64,000 nucleotides of DNA from Adiantum capillus-veneris (GCA_014529385.2 CM043944.1:65678248-65742247); one strand, 5' to 3'; shown: positions 55,501 through 64,000, numbered from the stretch's first letter. The notes: generated by a model from the letters alone, not told the origin. Made by a program: numbers and translations.

Positions 55501-58500
55501 GTGCAACATATTCTGTTTGCAGGCAGCCATCCAATTTTTTGAATCCTGTGCTTCAGGTTCCTCTACATCACATAAGCTAGAAATAGCCAAAGCATAACAA
55601 TCTGATGCATAAGATGCATGGCGAGAACCTGAACGAGTATAACTAGACAAGGGTGCATCCAATTTGCTGTCATGCAAAATATCCACTAGCCATGTTGGCA
55701 TACATCTAGCTTGCTCATTCTCAGCCCTTTCCACATCAAGTACAACATGTCTGCATCAGAAATGGGCTGATCCGTAGCATTTTTCGAAACCCCCATAGGT
55801 TGTACATTTGCCTCATTGGAATTTACATTCAAGTTTCCACCACTAAAAAGAGGCAACAAATTGTTATATGTGCTTACATTACTGTCTCTAGTACATGACA
55901 GCAAAGGCTGAACATAATCTTCCACAAACATAACATCACGCGAAACCAAGATACGCTTCATTTGTGGATGGTATAAAGTGTAACCTTTGCTTTCAGTACT
56001 ATAACCAACAAAAATGCATTTGAAAGCCTTATCATTCAATTTTCTGCGCTGCATTTGTGCTACCAAAGCATAAGCCAAACAACCAAAAACGTGCATGTGA
56101 CCAATAGATGGCTTTTTGTCATGCCATGCTTCATATGGAGTCATAGACTGCAACGCTTTTGTAGGACACTTGTTATGTACATAAGTAGCACATATGATGG
56201 CCAAAACGAATATGGTAAAGCTCGGCTCCATACATCGTGCCATCTCGGTAAGCGACATGTTTTTCCTTTCAACAACACCATTTTGTTGAAATGTATATGG
56301 CATTGTACATTGGTGTTTTATCCCACGACTAGCCAGAAATACATTAAACTCATGAGACATATACTCCCCCCCTTGATTTGAACGGAGGGTGCCCATAGTG
56401 CATTTAGAGACATTTTCAGCCATAGCCAGAAATTGCTTGAAGCACATAAACACTTCGAACTTAGCTTTAAGCGGATACACCCATGCATGCTTGGAGTAAT
56501 CATCAATAAAAAAGGTAATTGCCCAAGGACAGAGTTTGCATGGACTCACAAACATCACTATGGACAAGCTGCAAGTTGGAACCTGCATGTAGTCCTAACC
56601 GAACCATCCTTTGGAAACTTCGAACTCTGCATTTTGCCCAAAATACAACCTTCACAAACATGCTTCACGGGTGCTTCAAGAGGCTGCAAAGAAGCAATTA
56701 TATCAGATTTCTGTAACCACAACAAACTGGAAAAATTCAGATACCCAAAACGTGTATGCCAAAGTTTTGCATCTGAAACAACCTTTGAATCCACAACTGC
56801 ATTTGCAAAATTCTGCCCACACTTGTCATAGAAAGTGAGCTTATACAGCCCACGACATAAAATGCCAGATGCAACAATTTCATCACCAAAATTGAGATCA
56901 TGAACTGTACATGTGTCATCCTTAAATTTCACAACAAGACTGAGTCTATTAAGTGCAGGTACAGACAAAAGGTTCTTTTTGATTCCAGATACATAAGGTG
57001 CATTAACAAGTGTGAAAGAACTGCCATTCGTAACATTCAACACAATTTTTCCAACTCTCTTGATCGGATAACAGGCATTGTTGGCACAAGTGACTGAAGT
57101 CCCATGAGAGTCATCCTCGAGAGAGGTAAACAATTCACGATGAGAGGTAATGTGCTTTGTAGCACCACTATCGAAGTACCACACATGAGCATCTGCAGCA
57201 ATCGACATACATGCATCATATGGACATATGGATCATAAGCGCACTCTGCACTAAATGCCCACTCTGCATCTACATCAACATCACAATCTCCCTTCAGAGA
57301 AGATTTTACAATTGCTGCACTTGTAGTGGAACCAGCCTCTTTCGTCTTAACCTCTTTTGCCTTCAATTTTGGACACTGCTTGATCAAGTGATCATTAGCT
57401 TTACAATAATGGCAACATATCTTCTTTTTGCCCTTTTCACTAGAATTCCTAGACAACAGAATTCCTAGACAAGGTGTTTCAGCAAAAGCATTGGAAACAG
57501 GTGATTTTGCACTCGCCGAAGAACTATGAGAAGTGGCTACATTGCTGTTACCACTTTTTCTTTGAGCAGCAATAAAGGCTTGTTCAACTGCACGTTGTTT
57601 AGCCCTGTTTTTTCTTGAAAGTGACTCTTGCAACAACAATGTGTATAATGCATCAAACTTGACAACATCAAGATTTCCTTGGGTCACAAGTCTCCAGGTA
57701 CTAACAAAAGTCTGGTAAGAATCTGGCAAAGCATTAAGAGTACTCTGCACAAGGGAACTGTCAGAAATGACTTTGCCTGCAGAAATAAGATACTCATTAA
57801 TATCCTTGATACAAGCAAGGGAAGTGTCTATTTCATCTCCCTCATGCATAATCTTCAACTCCAACTCTTTACGTAGCAATGAAATTTTAGCCTCATTGCG
57901 ACTTGCGTAAAAACCAACCAGAATATCCCAAGCCTGTTTTGTAGATTTAGCTGAATGAATGTGAGGAGTAAAAGTGCGCTTCACAAATAACGCAATCAAT
58001 GCATGCGCCTGCACATCTCTAACATCCCAACGAGATTGCTCAGCTATAGGCAAAACAACTCTGGCAGCAGCAATCGTGCCACCAAAACCTGCAACACAGT
58101 GTAACAGGGAACGGGTGGAACACAGACCAAACGTTTCGAAACGGCTTTCCGGACAAGTCCCGTTCCCGAAACAGAGTCGGGAAGGGAACACCGTTTTGGA
58201 ATGGGGTGCAACCGGAACAGTGTTCCGGAACGGGGGGAACATGAGGAGGAACGGTGAAACGCAGGGCGGAACGGGCAAAAGTAGGCATTTGAGGGCAGAT
58301 TTGGAACTGTTTGGGGGACATATTTGGTGCAGTTTGAGGGCAGGTTTGGGGACGGATTTGGGGGCATTTTTGGGGCTGTTTAGGAATTTATTTGGGACTA
58401 AGCTGAATGGAGATAATTCAAGCCTTGCTTCAGTCGACCGTTCCGGCCCCCCTCCTCCTCCCTGTTCCCGTTCCCCGTTCCCGACCCTCCCATCCTGTTC

Positions 58501-61500
58501 TTGTTCCCCGTTCCTTGTTCCTGTTCCGCGTAACTATACTGCAACATCCTCAACATCGCCTGTATCCTCAGAGCCAGGGCGTACATCAATGCCTTGCTCA
58601 ACATTCCAAATGCCCTTTGACACAAGAACATGTTGCATCATGTAAGCCCACATTGGGTAATTGTCCCCATCCAATTTATCGTGAGCAACAAACATCTTGA
58701 ACACATCTATGTTGTTGTTAGCCATAGCGAGTGCCTGCACTTGATGTGAAAACTGCCCGAAAAGAGGAGAAATGAAGCAAGATCAACACGTGCTAGATAG
58801 CACAACTCGAAGAAGACTGTTATGCAAAAAATGGCACTAAGAGAAACTCTTCACAAAAGGACGAAATTGACTGTGCAGTACTGCTTGTAGTGGAAACGAA
58901 GGCCGGAACGAGCTCAAATGGAATTTGTCGACTTGCTGACGCTCACCAAAGCTCACCGAAATCTGAGAAAGTGAGCAGGCGTGTGCTGGTGATGCTGGCG
59001 ACTATGCTCGGAAGGACGCAACCTGCTCTAATACCAATTGTTGGAAATAGGGCTGCAGGGAAATAAACACAACTTGGAGAAGGCGAAGAAGCTCAAGGCA
59101 CACAATAGAGAGTGGTATTACTTAGTGTGCAGTGGAAAGATAAGATACTAGAGTGATAGGCGTATATACAATGCATGGGGGAAAAAACCTCCTAGTCTGG
59201 GAAAAAATGCTCCGGCCGTCCTAAGTGTGTTCACACACATCACTACCACATATGTATGGTAACAAATTTTTATCCAAATTCATGAGGGAAAGAGTGTATT
59301 ACTAGCTCCATTGGGGTCTCTTATATATAAATAGTGAGAAGCATCTTTGGTGATATAAAAAATACATCATAGGCTTATACATCATGCTCTGCATCACTAA
59401 TTCTAGGTGGACTCTATCACTTGGGTGTACATGTCTTTTCACATGGATTTATAGGAAGTAGGATGTCTATGAGGCTAGGGGAAGTTTCCAAGGTATGGAA
59501 TAAGCTAAGCGCAACCCCAACACTACCTACCTAAGCCAAACCCTATGACACTCAAAGCTAGGATTTGGTGTACGTTACGTTCAGTGTTATGAGTCAACAT
59601 TTTAGGCTAATCCTATGGATTGTTCAGAGCCAGGCTCTAGCAATGTGCCCAATACAAGAGTGTCACAAGTTTTTCTGACCACCTTTTGAGGTGGTCTAAT
59701 GCCCTGGTTGTGAGATTCACCATGTGTGTAGGAATTCGTTAGAAATAAGCTTTTGTGAATACCTTGGAAAAACTGTCTTTTATGACTCTTATGTTTGAGA
59801 CCTTGTTACTTTTGCGGACATTAAGATTCGATTGATCAGACTTTGATTTTTTATGACTCTATGTTTGAGACCCTGTTACTTTTGCGGACATTAAGATTCG
59901 ATTGATCAGACTTTGATTTTTTTTGGCTTTAGAATGTGTTCTTGGCCAACATATGAAGCTTGAGGTGTGTTTTGTGTGTGAAGAGGCTCTTGAAAGTGCT
60001 AAGGGAAGGTTTTCTTAAAGACAAATGCCCATAGAATAGAGAAACCTCTTGAAAATAATTTAGAATGTTTTTTTCTCAGTAGTCTTCTGAAAGAATTATA
60101 CTTGGTATATAGCAGAGCAAACAGCACGCTGCGCCATGTGTGTATTGAGGTATAACACTCAAGAATGGAGTGCTCATTATATGCCAATTCCTTGAGGCCA
60201 ATTACAGAAGATGATGTGCTATCAGCATACTTTTGGATTTATTGCCCCCATAATGAAGGGAGTTGTCAGCCCAAAATATTTTGCCCTTGCCTTGCTGCAT
60301 CTGCACCAAATTTTTTGCATCTTGCTTCAGTGCTTATACTGCACCAAATGTTGTAGAAATATGGCTTGAAATAGCATTGCTTTGCGTGGCAGCCAAAAAC
60401 ACCCTGAAATAGATGACAAGGCGCTCCTGATGGGAGCTGGCCCAACTATGGGCTTGGATGCTGAATATGTAGCTTTTGCAGCTGTGGAAAATGCTGCCAA
60501 TGAAAATTAAGCAACCCAAATCAGATGATTCCTTTGCTTAGTCTTTCTAACTAATTAGGCGCCTTTGTTTTTTCATAAAAAAATATCAAAAGGAGATGTT
60601 GTTACCAGGACCGTAGGTGCCTTTGTTTTTTTATAAAAAATATCAAAAGGGGATGTTGTTGCCAGGACCGTAGGTGCCTCTGTTTTTTTATATAAAATGT
60701 CAAAAGAGGAGGTTGTTGCCAGCAGCAATTGATTGTATGCCCAACCTTGGGTCGACCAAAATTCTGTGCTTTCATAGGCTGCTCATGCAAGGTCTTGCTC
60801 AATATGCTTTCTCATTATGCCAATTTTAACTTTCTCTTGGTTTGTTGGGAGTATGACAATTTGTTCTGTTTGCATGGTACTTGCACAGCATTCCTGTCCC
60901 GGGCTTTGAGTGCCAAAGCATTGATAAAGTAATAGCATATAGCATAAACAATTTTTTTTTTAAAATACGGAATTTGTGGAGCTTAAGACATGAGGTCGAG
61001 TTTAGCAGTTAAAGTTTTGTAAGAAGTTTCCAGAAATCGGGTGATGCTGTACTGTCTATTTGATTGTCAATGCAGATGTGGCTCTTCTTCTAGCATGCAT
61101 CATCTTGGTCGGTCTATTCACTCTGCAGTACTTTGGTACGCATAGGGTAGCCTTTCTTTTTGCTCCAGTTATCCTTGCATGGCTCTTTTGCATGGCTGTT
61201 GTGGGTTTATACAACATAATATATTGGAATCCCAAGATACTGCAAGCACTTTCTCCCTACTACTTGTATCAGTTCTTCCAAGTAGCAGGGAGAGAAGGTT
61301 GGGTGTCCCTCGGTGGCGTTCTGCTTTGCATTACAGGTATGCTTGTATCAGCATGACCTTTTGTAATCAAATGTCTGGTTAGAAGTGTAGTTTGAAGGCC
61401 ACATTTTGGGTATGTTTCCAGGTACAGAGGCCATGTTTGCTGATTTGGGACATTTCACACAGTCATCGATACGGGTATGGATGCTCTCTCCTAACTCAAC

Positions 61501-64000
61501 AATAGCATTAACTGAACTAAGGTTTGCCTTATCAATTAAGTGCCGGCTTTCTGTCCATGCAGGTGGCGTTTATGTTTGTGGTTTATCCCTGCCTGGTGCT
61601 AGCTTATGTCGGTCACGCGGCTTTCCTTTCAAGAAACTTGTCGCACGTTGAAGGCAGCTTTTATCAGTCAGTTCCAAGTAAGTACTTTTTCTGCTTTAAA
61701 GTTGACTTAAATGGAGTGGCAGTAAATTATCTTCTTTTGTCCAACTTACTGTAGCCCTTTTCAGCCCATCTGGTTCACGCTTGCTGGGTTTCAACCATCT
61801 GCAAATCTACTGCATAAATGGCTCTTGACTCCTAGCTTGCCTCGTTTGAAATAAATGGCTTAGTGGGAGTAGGCGTCAATCACTTGTAATGTTAAGAGGG
61901 TTAGATGTGGCACTCTCTGGATGTGAATTTAAGACGTAGATGTTGATGTGTTTTAACCAGTCACAGTGACTCCTTGCTGATCGTGTCATGTGTTTGCTGA
62001 ATCAATGGATCATGCTAGAGATAATATGTTTTAACGGAAATCTGGGCCAGTCAGAAGAAAGGGAGTTGAGGAGTGACGCCTTGCTGATCGTCGCATTCAT
62101 GTGTTTGCTGAATCACTTGGGATGATTTAGTAGAACTGAAATGGAGTGGATGTTAAGTGATTAGTGTCACATGTCGCCTGATGGAAGTGTCCAATCTCTC
62201 AGATCAAAGCAAGTGACCTTTCATGCCATTATTTGCAACTGAAATGGAGTGGATGTTAAGCGATTAGTGTCACGTGTCGCCTGATGGAAGTGGCCAATCT
62301 CTCAGATCAAAGCAAGCGACCTTTCATGCCATTATTTGCAACTGAAGTGGAGTGGATGTTAAGCGATTAGTGTCATGTGTCGCCTGATGGAAGTGCCCAA
62401 TCTCTCAGATCAAAGCTAGTGACCTTTCATGCCATTATTTGCCATTGTGAACCGGTCTCATAGAGTGAGCAGTATGTTGATGCTCATTCAGTTCACTATT
62501 AATGCTAGCTTGAGCCTCATATCTTATGGCATTTCTTACAGGGCTTGCCTGCAGAAAATCTTACCAATTAAAGGCATGTATTTCATGCACGTGGATTTTA
62601 TAATTAGAGAGCTCTTACACTTTCAGGTGCTACTTATACTATGATAGGAACAGACAAACATCTATATAAAAAATGTTACCACTCTGTTGGTTGGCCTGAT
62701 AACATTTATTATAGCAGAATAGTTTTTGCAGTGAGAATGCGTTCACAGCTTCGGTGCCTGTATCTTTCTGTTTACTGTTTGTTGTATCATCGAGTAATTT
62801 GTACTTGACAGATAAGCTTGGCTACTGGTTTCAGGTCCAGTATATTGGCCTGTGTTTGTGGTGGGTACCTTTGCCTCGATTGTTGGAAGCCAAGCAGTGA
62901 TCAGTGCTACGTTTTCAATGATCAAACACTGCCAAGCATTGAATTGCTTTCCCAGAGTAAAGATTGTTCACACCTCCAAACAAATCATGGGTCAGATCTA
63001 TATACCGGAGATTAACTGGATTCTTATGGTTCTCTGCCTGACTGTAACTCTTGGATTCCAGGATACAACAGCTATTGGGAATGCATATGGTGAGCCATAT
63101 TTGGTTTTTTTCTGTTCCTTTAAGACATAAGCTTCGCTGTTGGCCTTGATTTTTTTTTTTTTCCCCAGGCTTTGCTGCAATCATTGTCATGTTTGTGACA
63201 ACTTGCCTCATGACCCTTGTCATAGTGATAGTATGGCAGAGGAGCATACTCATTGGAGCTTGCTTTCTTATAGTCTTTGGCGCCATGGAAGGCCTATACT
63301 TTTCTGCCACTATCATGAAAGTGCCAGAGGGAGGATGGGTACCTATAGTACTGGCCATGCTGTTCATGTCGATTATGTATACATGGCATTATGGCACAGC
63401 AAAAAAGTATGAATTTGATTTACAAAACAAAGTCTCCATGAAGTGGATATTGACTCTGGGTCCAAGCCTCGGGATTGTGCGTGTTCCTGGAATTGGGCTG
63501 ATATATACCGAGCTTGTAACTGGTGTACCTGCTATCTTCTCTCATTTTGTGACAAACCTGCCAGCATTTCACCAGATTTTAGTGTTTGTGTGTATCAAGT
63601 CAGTTCACGTGCCCTTTGTTCCAGTGCCAGAGCGTTATTTGGTTGGAAGGGTGGGCCCAAAGGAGTATCGCATGTATAGATGTATTGTGAGGTATGGGTA
63701 CAAGGATATCCATAAGGAAGATGATGACTTTGAAAACAACCTTATAATACGCATTAGTGAGTACATTCAAAGAGAAGCAGAGGAGAATTCGTCACAACCA
63801 AGCTGGGATACTTCATTAGATGGCGGCCAGTTAACTGTCGTAGGTACCCCTGGACATGCAGGCATGCAGCTAGTTCTGCCTACTGATGATGGTGATGTTT
63901 TTCAAGCTGTGAGTCTTTCCAGCAGCAAGTCAGCAACGTTGCAAAGCTTCCAATCTGTATCCGAGCTGGAGTCTCCTCAGCTGAGAAGGAGAAGAGTTCG
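40299..64000 (+). CDS. HAK/KUP/KT-family potassium transporter (partial, eight exons)
   Basis: Potassium (K+) uptake permease of the plasma membrane or tonoplast, typically 10-14 membrane segments. Exons: 40299-40542, 41159-41404, 41486-41536, 61076-61336, 61422-61474, 61563-61677, 62835-63089, 63169-64000 (runs off the end). All introns are GT-AG and the phases join into one 685-codon frame without a stop. Hallmarks: [20 protein letters not shown] (about residue 14), [21 protein letters not shown] (residue 75), VLTPAIS (157), [147 protein letters not shown]. The N-terminal exon and probably 100-150 C-terminal residues are missing. [10 protein letters not shown] reads [10 protein letters not shown]. 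Confidence 0.93.
41159..41404 (+). CDS. K+ transporter exon b
   Basis: [24 protein letters not shown] to [10 protein letters not shown]: reads [15 protein letters not shown] (Pro where Thr is usual) and contains the Asp-to-Asn change at 41377-41379 (AAT). It encodes a hydrophilic loop and one membrane segment. Confidence 0.92.
41486..41536 (+). CDS. K+ transporter exon c (51 nt)
   Basis: Encodes [17 protein letters not shown]. The donor TCAT|GTAAGA at 41537 is strong and gives the phase needed by exon d (T|AT GTG GCT); a GT at 41512 would not fit the phase. Its 3' border is the least certain of the set. Confidence 0.75.
41538..42400 (+). other. start of the long intron; LTR-like stretch of unknown family
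   Basis: The first 250 bases look like ordinary intron. From about 41790 to 42300 an LTR- or leader-like stretch (CTCTCTCTCGACAAGG, GTACCGAGCATACACAGGGCCCG) precedes the gag relict, but no second copy defines its borders. Confidence 0.35.
42400..44070 (+). pseudogene. Gypsy gag-protease relict
   Basis: Several frames together show a retrotransposon Gag end and protease. There is a [21 protein letters not shown] block (a zinc-knuckle-like CX2-type pattern, about 42785), [17 protein letters not shown] (42905), the linker [47 protein letters not shown] (43291-43476), and a retropepsin region (LVDHGSEIN, 43725; [14 protein letters not shown], 43845; [15 protein letters not shown], 44005). The catalytic triplet reads Asp-His-Gly. 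Stops and frameshifts abound. No polymerase follows. I know this gag-plus-protease layout from annotated plant elements, but the match here is from memory. Confidence 0.65.
44261..45337 (-). repeat. family C-related LTR with GACGACGAGG minisatellite
   Basis: Starts TGTCAGGTGCAGCGGAAG on the plus strand, like the 3' end of C/C' LTRs, and ends among AAAAACGCT-type repeats like theirs. About 44500-44860 is a degenerate tandem array of GTCGACGACGAGGTACTGATGGGTCTATGT-type units. The TGTCACGTGACA end is missing, so it is truncated by the next element. Confidence 0.65.
45338..46173 (-). repeat. 3' LTR of element F, with internal tandem duplication
   Basis: Aligns with the LTR at 47833-48488 (GGCACCACGTGCCAATA..., then the reverse complement of the shared 35-bp motif at 45472-45506). 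A segment of about 181 bp (TTTTTGCGTGTGTGCGGG to GGCTTTGACA) is present twice in tandem (45801-45982 and 45983-46161), but once in the other LTR. Borders are approximate. Confidence 0.75.
46174..47820 (-). pseudogene. internal region of element F (gag remnant and tandem repeats)
   Basis: Only about 1.65 kb separates the LTRs, so the polymerase and integrase are missing. The minus strand at 47367-47624 encodes a Gag-like stretch (a [21 protein letters not shown] block, then [14 protein letters not shown]). A polypurine tract (CTTTCAAGAAGGGGAG on the minus strand) lies at 46174-46190. A 31-bp repeat around AAGGAGTTAGCTTCTCCTTTC occurs three times (46310-46395), and degenerate CTCCCGCATAACC..CAAGGTCCGGGC units occur between 46606 and 46950. 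A non-autonomous, internally deleted element. Confidence 0.6.
47820..47831 (-). other. primer binding site of element F
   Basis: GCTCTGATACCA on the plus strand (TGGTATCAGAGC on the minus strand), one base from the LTR start at 47833. Confidence 0.88.
47833..48488 (-). repeat. 5' LTR of element F
   Basis: TGTCACAAAGACGGGC to TTTGTTACA on the plus strand. It contains the 35-bp motif (minus strand, 47963-47997) and a single copy of the segment duplicated in the partner LTR. Confidence 0.8.
48489..48923 (-). other. 3' end of the Copia element, possibly with a truncated LTR
   Basis: The minus strand continues for a few decayed codons past the RNase H frame (an [15 protein letters not shown]-like stretch near 48830). 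A TGTTGGGAAGC on the minus strand at about 48573 could be the start of a 3' LTR cut by element F. It only loosely resembles the 5' LTR at 59039. Confidence 0.4.
48924..49730 (-). pseudogene. Copia reverse transcriptase end and RNase H
   Basis: An open frame of about 270 codons begins in the middle of the polymerase, directly after where a YVDDMLLAGKN box is expected ([18 protein letters not shown]). It continues with [106 protein letters not shown] and RTKHIDVR: the classical Copia RNase H order. The upstream polymerase motifs are missing because family B copy 2 and a deletion occupy their place. Confidence 0.92.
49731..50342 (+). repeat. family B 5' LTR (copy 2)
   Basis: 612 bp, more diverged from copy 1 than copy 1's LTRs are from each other. 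The 35-bp motif is at 50184-50218 and the terminal hairpin at 50318-50334. Confidence 0.92.
50344..50355 (+). other. primer binding site, family B copy 2
   Basis: TGGTATCAGAGC, one base after the LTR. Confidence 0.94.
50414..52044 (+). pseudogene. gag of family B copy 2
   Basis: Same layout as copy 1: N-terminal region (50414 start, frameshift near 50580), [20 protein letters not shown], a Ser-run, and an acidic/Lys-rich region. A decayed stretch follows at 51130-51430, then an open 204-codon frame (51430-52044) with the second half of the capsid fold ([38 protein letters not shown]) and the zinc knuckle near 51850. The knuckle reads [14 protein letters not shown]: the Gly-His pair is altered, but the zinc-binding C, C, H and C are kept. 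Confidence 0.85.
52045..52564 (+). pseudogene. protease of family B copy 2
   Basis: [23 protein letters not shown] gives the retropepsin start (Asp-Gly-Gly triplet). After frameshifts near 52170-52330 the frame continues [39 protein letters not shown] to DKECQDFL. It is cut at 52565 by the solo C' LTR. Confidence 0.8.
52565..53689 (+). repeat. solo C' LTR inside family B copy 2
   Basis: 1,125 bp, TGTCACGTGACA to CCTAACA, flanked by TCTCC at 52560-52564 and 53690-53694. It is closely related to the minus-strand solo LTR at 12879-14112. No internal region remains. Confidence 0.95.
53695..55477 (+). pseudogene. reverse transcriptase, RNase H and integrase start of family B copy 2
   Basis: It resumes with the region before the polymerase, then [35 protein letters not shown] and the open frame 54042-54461. 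That frame covers [13 protein letters not shown], the catalytic [13 protein letters not shown] and [20 protein letters not shown]. The RNase H region is interrupted by a small AT-rich insertion (about 54604-54675) and stops (TAG at 54915 in place of CAG). The integrase zinc domain (55171-55479: [32 protein letters not shown]) ends soon after the first catalytic Asp box. Confidence 0.88.
55478..56588 (-). pseudogene. Copia integrase core and start of reverse transcriptase
   Basis: On the minus strand, the frame 56588-55686 holds the integrase core: [15 protein letters not shown] (first Asp), [11 protein letters not shown] (the second catalytic Asp is replaced by Asn), QNGVVERKN (Glu), and the [23 protein letters not shown] and [16 protein letters not shown]-terminal blocks. 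Further left, a decayed frame reaches the polymerase start ([14 protein letters not shown] near 55520), where it meets family B copy 2. Confidence 0.9.
56558..57208 (-). pseudogene. Copia protease and integrase N-terminus
   Basis: 216 open codons: the protease triplet in [13 protein letters not shown] (Asp-Ser-Gly, near 57170), [31 protein letters not shown], then the GAG-pre-integrase and zinc region ([36 protein letters not shown]). This is the usual Copia order, with integrase before polymerase. Confidence 0.92.
57209..58740 (-). pseudogene. Copia gag (UBN2-type) with zinc knuckle, interrupted by an hAT-like element
   Basis: It starts at 58740 ([17 protein letters not shown], then [21 protein letters not shown]), is broken by the insertion at 58097-58538, and continues [52 protein letters not shown] to a CCHC knuckle ([14 protein letters not shown], 57366-57425). 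Removing the insertion and one 8-bp duplication restores the gag continuity. A frame change near 57220 joins the protease. Confidence 0.9.
58097..58538. mobile_element. hAT-like non-autonomous element with GTTCC/GGAAC repeats
   Basis: 442 bp flanked by CTGCAACA at 58089-58096 and 58539-58546. The ends, CAGTGTAACAGGG and, inverted, TATAGTTACGCGG, are imperfect terminal repeats. The interior is packed with GGAAC and GTTCC/GTTCCCG variants on opposite sides. An 8-bp duplication and repeat-rich subterminal regions are typical of hAT transposons. No coding capacity. Confidence 0.75.
58741..59024 (-). other. Copia leader
   Basis: Untranslated leader between the primer site and gag; no further feature seen. 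Confidence 0.7.
59025..59036 (-). other. Copia primer binding site
   Basis: GCTCTAATACCA on the plus strand (TGGTATTAGAGC on the minus strand), two bases from the LTR: a single-change Met-tRNA site. Confidence 0.88.
59039..59522 (-). repeat. Copia 5' LTR
   Basis: 484 bp from TGTTGGAAATAGG to CCCCAACA on the plus strand, with TGTTGG..CCAACA ends. It is followed by CTACC, whose partner was not found. Confidence 0.85.
59523..61075 (+). repeat. end of the long intron with two tandem repeats
   Basis: Intron sequence with a 69-bp unit repeated twice (about 59779-59921: ...GCGGACATTAAGATTCGATTGATCAGAC) and a 58-bp unit repeated three times (60556-60725: TAGGTGCCTTTGTTTTTTTATAAAAAATATCAAAAGGGGATGTTGTTGCCAGGACCG, here shown as unit description only at its ends TAGGTGCC and CAGGACCG). 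No gene seen. Confidence 0.75.
61076..61336 (+). CDS. K+ transporter exon d
   Basis: [23 protein letters not shown]... to GGVLLCIT, phase 1 at the end. Two or three membrane segments. Confidence 0.93.
61422..61474 (+). CDS. K+ transporter exon e (53 nt)
   Basis: [18 protein letters not shown], ending in phase 0 at CGG|gtatgg. Confidence 0.92.
61563..61677 (+). CDS. K+ transporter exon f
   Basis: [23 protein letters not shown] to FYQSVP, with a CCAA|gtaagt donor. Confidence 0.93.
61678..62834 (+). repeat. intron f with 103-bp tandem repeat
   Basis: A unit of 103-104 bp (from AACTGAAATGGAGTGGATG to CATGCCATTATTTGC) occurs three times in tandem at 62133-62442, with few differences. The rest is ordinary intron. 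Confidence 0.9.
62835..63089 (+). CDS. K+ transporter exon g
   Basis: [21 protein letters not shown] to [13 protein letters not shown], with a TATG|gtgagc donor. It contains the conserved [10 protein letters not shown]. Confidence 0.94.
63169..64000 (+). CDS. K+ transporter exon h (runs off the window)
   Basis: [15 protein letters not shown]... through the last membrane segments and the cytosolic tail to [14 protein letters not shown] at the window edge, open throughout. The tail up to here is rich in Ser and Asp, as usual in the family. Confidence 0.94.

Larger units (their letters stand above)
41537..61075 (+). other. 19.5-kb intron of the K+ transporter gene
   Basis: Donor GTAAGATC at 41537, acceptor TCAATGCAG ending 61075. 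The flanking exons join in phase. Almost all its length is transposable elements, listed separately, and most lie on the opposite strand. Confidence 0.85.

Overview
This window is nuclear DNA from a land plant with a repeat-rich genome. The evidence is one plant-type HAK/KUP/KT potassium transporter gene with GT-AG introns, set among plant-type LTR retrotransposons: Ty3/Gypsy chromoviruses with a C-terminal chromodomain, an Athila/Tat-like Gypsy element and a Ty1/Copia element. Most are primed by the usual initiator-Met tRNA site (TGGTATCAGAGC and variants). A fern or other non-angiosperm is my guess from the look of the elements and the very long intron, but the sequence does not settle it.

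Layout. 1-4106: minus-strand Athila/Tat-like Gypsy element (A), cut by the window start. 4119-5469: eroded head of a chromovirus (family B, copy 3), broken by family C. 5470-9393: family C LTR plus gag-protease, 3' end lost. 9394-10209: low-complexity DNA. 10210-14656: minus-strand family C element whose 5' LTR is split by a solo LTR (C'). 14657-29139: a 5'-truncated LINE (14657-17182 and 28024-29139) split by a complete family C element (17183-28018, TSD GTGGG), itself split by a complete family B chromovirus (18478-25040, TSD TTCCC). 29140-30297: CT/GA microsatellites and unassigned DNA. 30298-39007: a complete chromovirus (D, TSD CCTAC). 39008-40298: upstream flank or 5' intron of the potassium transporter gene, with a 22-bp hairpin. 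40299-64000: the transporter, eight coding exons seen, open at both ends.

The third visible intron (41537-61075, 19.5 kb) holds its own stack of mobile DNA. It contains a gag-protease relict, an LTR with a GACGACGAGG minisatellite, a minus-strand element (F) and a minus-strand Copia element. The Copia reverse transcriptase region has been replaced by a truncated family B copy, which in turn carries a solo C' LTR (TSD TCTCC). A small hAT-like element (8-bp TSD CTGCAACA) sits in the Copia gag.

The transporter exons join in one open frame of 685 codons with consistent splice phases, so I infer a working gene, although a normally conserved Asp ([10 protein letters not shown]) reads Asn. Two unexpected signals recur in the LTRs. 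One is a 35-bp, length-invariant motif shared by families B, D and F, whose LTRs otherwise look different. The other is a hairpin just inside the family B LTR end whose closing base pair changes in a compensatory way. Family C also has internally deleted copies that keep a common ORF of unknown function with no reverse transcriptase or integrase. I saw no rRNA, tRNA gene or CRISPR array.
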